A stretch of DNA of 64,000 nt from Natronospirillum operosum (GTDB lineage: Bacteria > Pseudomonadota > Gammaproteobacteria > Pseudomonadales > Natronospirillaceae): positions 37,509 to 101,508 of the forward strand of contig NZ_SRMF01000002.1 of assembly GCF_004768465.1 (NCBI RefSeq). The letters run 5' to 3'. Under the pieces are notes generated by a model, which had not been told where the DNA came from, searched no databases, and saw only the letters and a program-made list of their open reading frames with translations. Made by a program: the position numbers and the translations under genes. This document shows positions 28,783 to 36,308 of this stretch, piece by piece. Numbering within the stretch: the first letter of the stretch is position 1; every line of letters starts with the position of its first letter.

Positions 28783-29760
28783 AAAACGCTGCCGGTATTC
28801 GGTCGGTGTCACGCCAACATGTTTCAGGAACAGCCGATGCAGACTCGCCAGGCTGGCGATACCCGAGCGCTCGGCAATGCGCGCCAGGGGCCAGTCCGTG
28901 CTGACCAGCAGTGTCCTGGCATGATCGATCCGGAGCCGCTTGACGAATTGAGCGGGTGATGTACCGGTTTCGCGCCGGAAACGGCGGACAAAGGTTCGTT
29001 CACTCATGCCAACCTTTTCCGCCAGGGCGGGTACGCTGAGATCACTGCCCGGATCTTCAATCATGTCGGCCACCAGCCGCGAAAAGCGCGAACCCGCTGC
29101 AACCTGGGACTGCAGCGGCGTGCTGAACTGCGCCTGGCTGCCGGGCCGCCGCATGTACAGGACGAGATCCCGCGCCACTGCAAGTGCCACTGCCGACCCG
29201 TGATCCGCTTCAATCAAGGCCAGGCTCAGATCGATCCCGGTGGTCACGCCTGCAGAGGTGTAGATGGGCGGATCGGCCGTGTAGATGGCATCGGCATCCA
29301 CATCGATATCCGGCCACATGTCCTGCAACAGATGGCAGGCGCCCCAGTGGGTGGTGGCGCGCCGGCCAGCCAGCAGGCCTGCAGCCCCCAGCACAAAGGC
29401 GCCGGTGCAGACACTGGCAACCCGGCGCGTGGACCCGGCCCGGCCCTGCAGCCAGCCGATCAATTCCGTTTCCGCAACAGCAGCGCGCAAACCGGTTTCA
29501 CTGCCTCCGGCCACGACCAGGGTATCCAGCTGTGCCGGCAGTTCCGCCAGGGCATGGGTAACGGACAGCGTCAGGCCGGCATTGCTTCGGATGGCCTCGC
29601 CATCCGGGGAGGCCAGCAGGATTTCATAGGGGCAGTCTTCAGGCGGCAGGTGTTCATTGGCCTTGGCAAAAGCCTCGAAAGGGCCGACGACATCCAGGGC
29701 CTGGAAGCCGTCGAACCCCAGAATGGCGACCCTGCCACCGGGAGTGATCATGTCGGACAT
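28777..29760 (-). CDS. GlxA-type transcriptional regulator (DJ-1/PfpI domain plus AraC HTH)
   Basis: Protein of about 327 residues. A DJ-1/PfpI domain begins RVAILGFDGFQALDVVGPFEAF and has its cysteine in SVCTGAFVLGAAGLL (about residue 118). A C-terminal AraC HTH pair follows (VPALAEKVGMSERTFVRRF, LARIAERSGIASLASLHRLF). The ligand-sensing part is enzymatically dead in most relatives. Start choice is uncertain: ATG 29760 is preferred, GTG 29784 and ATG 29751 are possible. It is divergent, 83 bases away, from a DJ-1/PfpI lipoprotein gene that it may control. Confidence 0.85.
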   Translation of the reverse strand: MSDMITPGGRVAILGFDGFQALDVVGPFEAFAKANEHLPPEDCPYEILLASPDGEAIRSNAGLTLSVTHALAELPAQLDTLVVAGGSETGLRAAVAETELIGWLQGRAGSTRRVASVCTGAFVLGAAGLLAGRRATTHWGACHLLQDMWPDIDVDADAIYTADPPIYTSAGVTTGIDLSLALIEADHGSAVALAVARDLVLYMRRPGSQAQFSTPLQSQVAAGSRFSRLVADMIEDPGSDLSVPALAEKVGMSERTFVRRFRRETGTSPAQFVKRLRIDHARTLLVSTDWPLARIAERSGIASLASLHRLFLKHVGVTPTEYRQRFG

Positions 29761-29843
29761 TGGCGTATTTTGCGATATATTCACTATTCAAGTCAAAGCA
29801 GGGTAGAGGTTAGCCTGCAGAAAACCTCAATCGGAGATCTGCA

Positions 29844-30974
29844 ATGAAGTACCGCCACCCATCTCTTGCGCTGTTCCTGCTTTGCTGGACTCTGCTGATG
29901 ACTGCCCTTGCGGGCTGTACGTCCTCTGCCACCGGGGGTGAACGAATGGCGTCCGATCAACTGTTCCCGATACAGCTGCCGGCACCCAGGGCGCAGCGGG
30001 AAAAGCCTCTGGTCGCGGTGCTGGCTGACAATGCCGGCACCGAGACCACCGACTTCATGGTGCCCTACGGCGTCCTCCGGGCCTCGAACGTCGTCGATGC
30101 GGTAACGGTCTCGACCGGCCCCGGCACGGTACAGCTGCACCCGGCGCTGAAAGTACGAGCCGACCAGACCATCGAACAGTTTGACCGCGCCCATGCCGCC
30201 GGGGCGGACATTGTCATCGTGCCGGCCATGCATCATCCCGACAATCCGGAAGTGCTGGCCTGGGTGCGGCAGCAATATGATGCCGGTGCCACCATTGTGG
30301 GTATCTGCGACGGGGTCTGGATTCTGGCCAAGGCAGGGCTGCTGGAACAGAAGGTCGCCACGGGTCACTGGTATTCCCTCGACCGACTCGCCAGGCAGTA
30401 TCCCGATACGACCTGGATCAGGGACCACCGCTATGTGGCAGATGGCCAGGTGGTGACCACCACCGGTGTCAGCGCCTCGGTACCGGTTTCGCTGGCTCTG
30501 GTAGAGGCCATTGCCGACTCCGCAGAGGCCGTCGCGCTGGCAGAACGGCTGGGCGTGACCGATTTCGGTACAGCGCACGAGACGGCTGCTTTTCAACTGT
30601 CCACGGCTGACAAGGCCAGAGCCGCCGCCAACTGGCTGTCATTCTGGCGCCGCGAACACATTGATCTGCCTGTCGCTGACGATGTGAACGAGATCACGCT
30701 GGCGCTGGCCGCCGATGCCTGGTCGCGTACCTTCCGGTCCACCGCCAGAGCCACTCATGCCGACGCAACAACCATACGCTCTCGACATGGCCTGGTGATC
30801 GAAACGGACAACTCCCGCGCGACCCGGAGTCATACGCCCGCGCCAACCGCTCATTCGCCCGAGCAGACCCTGAACCAGACCCTGACCGCCATCGCCGAGC
30901 GTTACGATGTCAGAACGGCGGAACTGGTGGCCGTGCAACTGGAGTATCCGTGGGACATCAGTCAGCAGGAGTGA
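29844..30974 (+). CDS. DJ-1/PfpI-family lipoprotein
   Basis: Protein of 376 residues with a lipoprotein signal (lipobox LAGC, C25) followed by a DJ-1/PfpI domain (residues 55-235). Its nucleophile-elbow cysteine lies in VGICDGVWILAKAGLL (C154), and HWYSLDRLARQYPD follows. The last 120 residues are an uncharacterised extension. A membrane-anchored PfpI-like protein next to a regulator with the same fold suggests that both handle related small molecules, but this is inference. GGAG lies 8 bases before the ATG. Confidence 0.78.
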   Translation: MKYRHPSLALFLLCWTLLMTALAGCTSSATGGERMASDQLFPIQLPAPRAQREKPLVAVLADNAGTETTDFMVPYGVLRASNVVDAVTVSTGPGTVQLHPALKVRADQTIEQFDRAHAAGADIVIVPAMHHPDNPEVLAWVRQQYDAGATIVGICDGVWILAKAGLLEQKVATGHWYSLDRLARQYPDTTWIRDHRYVADGQVVTTTGVSASVPVSLALVEAIADSAEAVALAERLGVTDFGTAHETAAFQLSTADKARAAANWLSFWRREHIDLPVADDVNEITLALAADAWSRTFRSTARATHADATTIRSRHGLVIETDNSRATRSHTPAPTAHSPEQTLNQTLTAIAERYDVRTAELVAVQLEYPWDISQQE

Positions 30975-31001
30975 GCGCCCACGGGCCTGGCCGCTGACAG
31001 G

Positions 31002-31508
31002 TCACCGACTCACCAGCATGGCTGCTCTTGCCACCATCAACTTGCCGATAAACCTGAGCGGGTAGCTGTCGTAGGTGGGGACATCCTCGGGTGGCGTACT
31101 GTCGCTCGACTTGAATCGGGTCTGAATGCGCAGCTGCAGAGGCGGCGCAGCTTCACCGAATCTCGCCCTGTACATGGAATACCAGTGCCCCTTGCGGAAA
31201 TCGAGGAACATCGCCGTATTGCAGCAACTGGCCACACTCCTGCTGGTCGGAGATTTGTCATCGAGTTTGTAGTGCCGAATCAGGTCCTGTCCTCTGGAAA
31301 CCGTGACGCGGTCCTTCCGGTAGAGCAGAAATTCAGTTCCGCCGTCGTCCCCCAGCACCGGCGGCGCTTTCGGCAGCGCCTCCAACTGGTGCCCGCCCGC
31401 CTGACAATCATCACAATAGCAGGCCGCCGCAAGAATGGGCACGCCTTTCACAGTCATTTCAACCTGCCCGCATTGACAGGACACCAGGGTGGATTCGGTA
31501 GACGACAT
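31002..31508 (-). CDS. GFA/CENP-V family zinc-binding protein
   Basis: Protein of 168 residues with the family's zinc-ligand cysteines in order: CQC (C11, C13), CYCDDC (C30, C32, C35) and a later CC pair (VASCCNTAMF). It has the Mss4-like beta fold of glutathione-dependent formaldehyde-activating enzyme relatives. Many relatives bind thiols or aldehydes, but substrates are rarely known. It lies 86 bases downstream of the desaturase gene on the same strand and may share its transcript. Confidence 0.82.
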   Translation of the reverse strand: MSSTESTLVSCQCGQVEMTVKGVPILAAACYCDDCQAGGHQLEALPKAPPVLGDDGGTEFLLYRKDRVTVSRGQDLIRHYKLDDKSPTSRSVASCCNTAMFLDFRKGHWYSMYRARFGEAAPPLQLRIQTRFKSSDSTPPEDVPTYDSYPLRFIGKLMVARAAMLVSR

Positions 31509-31594
31509 GAGTTGCTCCAGAGCAGCTGTGTACAGTGACTATCATACCTCTGCCCTGCTGCCAGTGTCTGTCAGGATGCTTCCCGGCATGTCAA

Positions 31595-32512
31595 TCAGGC
31601 CGCACAGCACCGAGGCGACAACATGGACTTCAACTGCGTCAGATAGGACGCCTGCGCCGGGTAGTGTTGGCGGCTACCGGAGAACAGCCCCACGGCTTCC
31701 GGCATATTGCCGTCAGCCCTGTAGCGGAAGGTACCAAACACCTGATCCCAGATAATCAGGGCTGTGCCGTAATTGCAGTTGGCTTCCGAGGCCTTGCTGG
31801 AGTGGTGCCACCGATGCAGCTCATTGGTGCTGAACAGGTAGTTGAGCAGGCCGTGACGGGATGCCACATTGGCATGCTGCAGCATGACCACGGGCTGAGT
31901 GAGAGCCAGATAGCCCAGCAGGATCTCGGGCGGCGCCCCGATCAGCAGCAGGGGAAAGCTGCCCATGATGAAGTTCAGAGCGTGATTCAGCGGGTGGAAC
32001 CTGAGGTTGTTGAACGCATACAGGCGCTCGCTGCTGTGGTGCATGGCATGCAACCACCACAGTTGTGGGATGCGATGATGCAGTCGATGTGACCAGTAGC
32101 GCCCAAGCTCAATCAGCAGGGTCACCGCGATCAACTGAACAGCAAAGGGCAATTGACCCAGCAGGTCGTGGTAGACCCCGGAGCCATCCAGGAGGGCGTA
32201 GAGTGCAACCGCCGCGACCGGTGCCAGATATTTCAGCATGGGCTCTACGGCGGCAACCAGCACCGCTGCACTGGTCAGGTCTGTTTTTCCATCCTGGTGC
32301 GAGCGGTTCCAGTCACGGCGAAACGGAATCAGGCGCTCGGCCGCCATGGCCACCAGCAGGGCCGCAACGGTTGCCGCCATGACCACCAGATCAAGATCAG
32401 CCCCGATATCCCGGGCGAGCAGAAATGCACCCATGCTGGCCATGACCAGAAATGGCAGCAGAAAACGCTCAAGGAAAAGCCGACCCGGCAGGGCCAGAGT
32501 ATCGAGTTTCAT
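31595..32512 (-). CDS. Sterol desaturase / fatty-acid hydroxylase family di-iron membrane enzyme
   Basis: Integral membrane oxygenase of 305 residues with the histidine clusters of the family: HRLHH (142-146), HAMHH (155-159), RFHPLNH (172-177) and HRWHH (233-237). Hydrophobic helices flank them. It would bind two irons and hydroxylate or desaturate a lipid; substrate unknown. A MerR-type promoter with a dyad in its long spacer lies directly upstream, so this gene is the likely target of the adjacent MerR regulator. Confidence 0.87.
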   Translation of the reverse strand: MKLDTLALPGRLFLERFLLPFLVMASMGAFLLARDIGADLDLVVMAATVAALLVAMAAERLIPFRRDWNRSHQDGKTDLTSAAVLVAAVEPMLKYLAPVAAVALYALLDGSGVYHDLLGQLPFAVQLIAVTLLIELGRYWSHRLHHRIPQLWWLHAMHHSSERLYAFNNLRFHPLNHALNFIMGSFPLLLIGAPPEILLGYLALTQPVVMLQHANVASRHGLLNYLFSTNELHRWHHSSKASEANCNYGTALIIWDQVFGTFRYRADGNMPEAVGLFSGSRQHYPAQASYLTQLKSMLSPRCCAA

Positions 32513-32545
32513 GGTTTGTGGCTCCGTGTTGATTCAGTCACACGG

Positions 32546-32577
32546 AGCTTAAACCCTGCCCCTTGGGGGAGAGTCAA
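32546..32577 (-). promoter_or_regulatory. MerR-type promoter and operator of the desaturase gene
   Basis: Read on the minus strand, TTGACT (32577-32572) is followed after 20 bases by TAAGCT (or after 19 by TTAAGC), the overlong spacing that MerR regulators correct. The spacer holds a dyad: ACTCTCCCCC and GGGGCAGGGT flank AA, matching at 8 of 10 positions. The site lies between merR and the desaturase gene. Confidence 0.72.
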
Positions 32578-32583
32578 GCAGTC

Positions 32584-32961
32584 TCAGGGCAACAGCGGCG
32601 GACAATCCGGTGTTTCAGCCAGGCAGGCTTCAATGTCCCTGCGCTGACTGCGCAGTTGCTCGGCCTTGCGTTGCAACTGTTCGACTTCCCGCTCAATGTC
32701 GGCTTCCTTTTGTTGCATCAATTGGCACAGGGTGTCCCAGGGGAGCGTGTGGTGATTTGAGGTCAGCGCCGCCTTGAGTTCCGACAGGCGGAAGCCGGAC
32801 CCCTGAGCCTGGCGGATCAGTCGGATCAGACGGATATCGCGCTCGGAGAACACCCGATAGGCGCCCTGCCGTTCAACGTTCGGCAACAGGCCGAGCGATT
32901 CGTAGTAACGAATCGTCTTGACCGATACGCCGCACAGTTTTGCTGCCTTTCCGATGTACAT
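32584..32961 (-). CDS. MerR-family regulator with a possible metal-binding cysteine triad
   Basis: Protein of 125 residues: N-terminal winged helix (MYIGKAAKLCGVSVKTIRYYE), a second helix-turn region (YRVFSERDIRLIRLIRQAQGSGFRLSEL), then a dimerisation coiled coil. Cysteines at 79, 113 and 120 fall close to the positions that bind metal in ZntR and MerR (Cys79 plus a C-terminal loop). It may therefore sense a divalent metal or a thiol-reactive compound. Its target appears to be the desaturase promoter immediately downstream, although it could also control itself. Confidence 0.88.
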   Translation of the reverse strand: MYIGKAAKLCGVSVKTIRYYESLGLLPNVERQGAYRVFSERDIRLIRLIRQAQGSGFRLSELKAALTSNHHTLPWDTLCQLMQQKEADIEREVEQLQRKAEQLRSQRRDIEACLAETPDCPPLLP

Positions 32962-33005
32962 CAGACTGTCACCCTAGCCCCAAAGCAGGAAACATCAGCA
33001 TTATG

Positions 33006-34628
33006 TTACCCAGCAGATGCATCAGCATACAGGCCCGGCTCCGCCCTTCCCAGTGTCTGCACCCGGTCCAGCAACATGGCCTGCGCCATGGGCTCACTGT
33101 GGGTGACCACGATCAGGGTGCCCTGATACTGGCTCAGCACCTCAGCCAACAGCGTCTGGCTTTCCAGATCCAGGTGGTTGTCGGGTTCATCCAGCAGAAT
33201 GAGCTGTGCCGCTTCGGGGCCCATCAGGCTGCAGGCCAGCGCGACCTTCAGTTGCTCACCACCACTCAACTGCGATACCGGCTGCAGAGCCAGATCACCA
33301 CGCAGGCGCACCTGGGCAAGGCGATCCCGATAGGCGGCATTCGACCAGCCCGGATTGAGCCGCCGGAAGTTGGCCAGCGCGCTCTGGTTCGGGGTCAGCA
33401 GCGTCAGGTGCTGGTCCAGCCTGAGCAGGGTGCCGCGCCTTTGAACGTCTCCACTGACGGGCTCGATGGCACCGCTGATGACGCTCAGCAGGGTCGACTT
33501 GCCGCTGCCATTGGTGCCGCGCAGCCACCAGCGCTCACCGCTCATCACCTGCCAGTCCAGCGGCTCGGCGTTCTCTACCCAGGGCAGACGGACTGCCTCC
33601 AGGGCCAGCAGGCAGCCAGAAATGGGAGCAGGCTCGGTAAGCGGGAAGGCCAGCGGGTTCTCCCGCCCCAGTACGGACTCGGCGGTCTGCAGGCGCTGCT
33701 GTTCTGCGTCGAGTGCAGTCTGGTGCTTCTGGGCGATACGCCCGCCCGTGGCTTCACTGCGGTCCTTGCGCGCATCGAGCAGAATCTTCGGCATGTCGCC
33801 CTTGCGCGCCTTGGCCCGCCCCTTGGCGGCCCTTTGTTCGTGGCGTTCGCGTTCGAGCTGCTGTTGCTGGCGTTCCCTTTTCAGGGTCTGGCGCGCATGC
33901 TGCTTGTCGTGCTGCGCTTTTTCGAGCAGTTGGGCGCGGGACTGCCGATATTCGGCAAACCCCTGGCCATGGCGTTGCAGGCGGCCTTCCCGCAACTCCA
34001 GCAACTGCGAGAAACTGGCCAGCAGGCTCTGATCGTGCGTGATCACCAGGGTGCCGCCGGAGCGCTGCATGATCCAGTCGGCCAGCCACTGACGACCGCC
34101 CTGATCCAGGTGATTGGTCGGTTCATCCAGAATCAGGTAGGTATCGGGCAGCCGGGACAGCTGCAGCAGATGCAGCCGGGTGCGCTGGCCGCCGCTCAGC
34201 GCACTGACCGGTGCAGACAGGATATCCGCGGGCAACTGGAACTGTGCCAACTGTGCCTGCAGGTCATCCTGCAGGGTCCAGCGATCATTCAGTATCGACA
34301 GGTCATCCACCTGCCCTTCTCCGGCCAGCAGCCGTGCCAGTGCCGCCAGCGCCGCCTCGACACCCAGAAAGGCGGCCACAGTGCGTGCGTCGTGCTGCTC
34401 GGCGGCCTGTTGCGGCAGAAAGGCCACCGGCACCTGATGCTGCACCTGGCCGGCAGTGGGTATACGGATACCGGCCAGGCACTCGGCCAATACGGTCTTG
34501 CCGGCACCATTGGGACCGATCAGTGCAACGGGCTCAGCCGACAGATGCACATCCAGCGCCTGGAAAACGGGGGGTTTGGGATCAAAGGCAACGGTCAGAT
34601 CCGTTGCGGAAATACAGGCCATAGCCAT
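33006..34628 (-). CDS. ABC-F family ATP-binding protein
   Basis: Soluble protein of 540 residues with two ABC ATPase domains and no membrane segments. First domain: Walker A GPNGAGKT, signature LSGGQRTRL, Walker B LILDEPTNHLD. Second domain: GTNGSGKS, LSGGEQLKV, LILLDEPDNHLD. The linker (about 235-310) is long, basic and Gln/Arg-rich, as in ribosome-associated ABC-F proteins. A role in translation is likely, but the subfamily is unclear. I chose ATG 34628 because GAGG lies 8 bases upstream; GTG 34637 overlaps that site. Confidence 0.88.
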   Translation of the reverse strand: MAMACISATDLTVAFDPKPPVFQALDVHLSAEPVALIGPNGAGKTVLAECLAGIRIPTAGQVQHQVPVAFLPQQAAEQHDARTVAAFLGVEAALAALARLLAGEGQVDDLSILNDRWTLQDDLQAQLAQFQLPADILSAPVSALSGGQRTRLHLLQLSRLPDTYLILDEPTNHLDQGGRQWLADWIMQRSGGTLVITHDQSLLASFSQLLELREGRLQRHGQGFAEYRQSRAQLLEKAQHDKQHARQTLKRERQQQQLERERHEQRAAKGRAKARKGDMPKILLDARKDRSEATGGRIAQKHQTALDAEQQRLQTAESVLGRENPLAFPLTEPAPISGCLLALEAVRLPWVENAEPLDWQVMSGERWWLRGTNGSGKSTLLSVISGAIEPVSGDVQRRGTLLRLDQHLTLLTPNQSALANFRRLNPGWSNAAYRDRLAQVRLRGDLALQPVSQLSGGEQLKVALACSLMGPEAAQLILLDEPDNHLDLESQTLLAEVLSQYQGTLIVVTHSEPMAQAMLLDRVQTLGRAEPGLYADASAG

Positions 34629-34731
34629 GGACAACACCTCTGTAACACCACAGGAAAGAAACGGGGTTCAGAGTGCTGACTTCATTGGCATGGCTCCTGT
34701 ATTGGAATGACGGGACAAGCAGGGATACAGA

Positions 34732-35544
34732 CTAGCCGAAGGCGCGCGCCACGGCAAGTCTGGCGGACTCCGGATGCCGCTCTTCATCCCGGAGGGTCAG
34801 TACCTCATAACCATCGGCCGTGACCGCAATGGTGTGCTCCCACTGTGCAGACAGCCTTTTGTCGCCGGTGACGACCGTCCAGCCGTCCTTTTTCAGTTTC
34901 ACCCTGGCGGTGCCCTGATTGATCATGGGTTCGATGGTGAAGGTCATGCCCTCCTGCAGTACCAACCCCCGACCCGGCTTGCCGTAATGCAGCACGTTTG
35001 GTTCTTCATGCATCTCGGTACCGATGCCGTGCCCGCAGTACTCGCGCACCACCGCATAACCGTTGGTGGTCGCGTGCTGCTGGATGGCGTGGCCGACATC
35101 GCCCAGGGTCGCACCCGGTCTTACCACCTTTATGCCTTCCCACATGGCGTCATAGGTGACTGCAACCAGCCTCCGGGCGTGCGGTGGCACCTTGCCGAGC
35201 AGGTACATCTTGCTAGAGTCCGCAATGTAGCCGCCCTGTTCCAGCGTGATGTCGACATTGACGATATCCCCCGATTTCAGCTTTTTTTGCTCCGTCGGCA
35301 TGCCGTGACAGACCACATGATTCACCGAGGTATTGAGTACATACGGATACCCGTACTGACCCTTGCTGGCCGGTCGTGCCTGCAGTGTGTTGACGATGTA
35401 GTCTTCGGCCAGGGTGTTGATATCCATGGTGGATACGCCCGGCTCTATCCGGGTATCAAGCCAGGCAAAGACCTGCGCCAGCAGCCGCCCGGACGCGCGC
35501 ATCAACCTGATCTGTTCCGGGTTTTTGAGCACCACTTCAGTCAC
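34732..35544 (-). CDS. map: Type I methionine aminopeptidase, paired with a ParD-like gene
   Basis: Enzyme of 270 residues that removes N-terminal methionine. Metal ligands are in DIVNVDITLEQGGYIADSS (two Asp), GHGIGTEMHEEP (His), TIEPMIN (Glu) and WEHTI (Glu). It starts at GTG with a strong AGGAGG site located inside the end of the parD-like gene (8-base overlap), so the pair is translationally coupled. It is probably an accessory map gene; the housekeeping copy usually sits beside rpsB/glnD, which is not in this window. Confidence 0.92.
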   Translation of the reverse strand: MTEVVLKNPEQIRLMRASGRLLAQVFAWLDTRIEPGVSTMDINTLAEDYIVNTLQARPASKGQYGYPYVLNTSVNHVVCHGMPTEQKKLKSGDIVNVDITLEQGGYIADSSKMYLLGKVPPHARRLVAVTYDAMWEGIKVVRPGATLGDVGHAIQQHATTNGYAVVREYCGHGIGTEMHEEPNVLHYGKPGRGLVLQEGMTFTIEPMINQGTARVKLKKDGWTVVTGDKRLSAQWEHTIAVTADGYEVLTLRDEERHPESARLAVARAFG

Positions 35545-35743
35545 CGGCGATCCTCCTCAGTCTGACATCAGCATTGGCCATCTGTTCCTGCACAAGCTGA
35601 CTGAAGGTCTTGTCCGGGTTGGTTTCGGCCAGCATGCCTATTTTGATCCAGAACTCGGCCTGGGCATTGATGGACCGAACCATGACAGAACTGGCTTTGC
35701 GAATTTCTTCATGCAGGTCGTCGTCGATTTTCACGATACCCAT
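35537..35743 (-). CDS. ParD-like ribbon-helix-helix protein
   Basis: Protein of 68 residues (MGIVKIDDDLHEEIRKASSV, then RSINAQAEFWIKIGMLAE) of the ParD-like antitoxin family. The N-terminal strand and two helices should form a DNA-binding ribbon-helix-helix dimer. The start at 35743 is preferred because GGAG lies 6 bases upstream; an ATG at 35755 would overlap the palindromic operator. In toxin-antitoxin operons this position holds the antitoxin, but here the partner gene encodes methionine aminopeptidase. Confidence 0.8.
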   Translation of the reverse strand: MGIVKIDDDLHEEIRKASSVMVRSINAQAEFWIKIGMLAETNPDKTFSQLVQEQMANADVRLRRIAGD

Positions 35744-35753
35744 GACACACTCC

Positions 35754-35770
35754 ATATACGATTCGTATAT
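35754..35770. promoter_or_regulatory. Palindromic operator of the parD-like/map operon
   Basis: ATATACGATTCGTATAT is a perfect 8+1+8 palindrome. It overlaps the predicted transcription start of the leftward promoter and lies 10 bases before the parD-like start codon. This is the expected place for autoregulation by a ribbon-helix-helix protein. Confidence 0.72.
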
Positions 35771-35772
35771 AA

Positions 35773-35801
35773 ATCATATAGCACAGGAGACAGCCCGGCA
35801 A
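35773..35801 (-). promoter_or_regulatory. Sigma70-like promoter of the parD-like/map operon
   Basis: On the minus strand TTGCCG (35801-35796) is followed after 17 bases by TATGAT (35778-35773). Transcription would begin inside the adjacent palindrome. Confidence 0.6.
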
Positions 35802-35872
35802 GACCCTGCTGGCGCCCAAGGGTCAGAGCGTCCGATGACCCGCAGGTTCTGTGAGGACAGGTGTATCTTCAG

Positions 35873-35900
35873 TTGACCCTTCTTCAATGTTCGATATGAT
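35873..35900 (+). promoter_or_regulatory. Sigma70-like promoter of hipBA
   Basis: TTGACC (35873-35878) and TATGAT (35895-35900) are spaced by 16 bases. The predicted start site is about 30 bases before hipB. Confidence 0.62.
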
Positions 35901-35923
35901 GTACATAATAGATTTTTTTGTAC
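35901..35923. promoter_or_regulatory. Possible HipB operator
   Basis: Two GTAC half-sites (35901-35904 and 35920-35923) separated by 15 AT-rich bases cover the predicted hipBA transcription start. HipB-type antitoxins repress their own promoters at inverted repeats, but this exact pattern is only a candidate. Confidence 0.3.
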
Positions 35924-35936
35924 GTTTTGGTGGACA

Positions 35937-36308
35937 ATGCCTAAATCAATTGACGCGCAAACCTACCACATCCGACAGGTCCGGGATGCTCTGACAGAGA
36001 CCGGAGAGCTGATCGCGGCCGTCCGCAAGGAGCGTGGCTGGAGTCAGTCCGAGCTGGGTCAGCGCCTGGGCGGCATCGACCGCCGGCACATCAGCGCCAT
36101 GGAAAAAGGGGATGCCAACACGGATTTCGGGCTGGTCGTCAGCGCGCTCTGGGTCCTCGATATCCCCGTGCTGGAGACACTCAGCACGGGCCATGAAACC
36201 CCTGCATCACCGAGGCGACCCGGACCAGTGAACCTTTCAAGAGCCCGGACAACGAGGCTCACAAAGGCAGGAAAGCGGCGTAAAAAGGTGATCGACAATG
36301 ATTTCTGA
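35937..36308 (+). CDS. hipB: HipB-like XRE-family antitoxin
   Basis: Protein of 123 residues with a Cro/C1-type HTH (ELIAAVRKERGWSQSELGQRL, then DRRHISAMEKGDANTDFGLV) in residues 25-85 and a basic tail (TKAGKRRKKVIDN). It should bind DNA and neutralise HipA. The C-terminal tail is longer than in E. coli HipB (88 residues). The 3' end overlaps hipA by 11 bases, the usual layout for this toxin-antitoxin operon. Confidence 0.88.
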   Translation: MPKSIDAQTYHIRQVRDALTETGELIAAVRKERGWSQSELGQRLGGIDRRHISAMEKGDANTDFGLVVSALWVLDIPVLETLSTGHETPASPRRPGPVNLSRARTTRLTKAGKRRKKVIDNDF

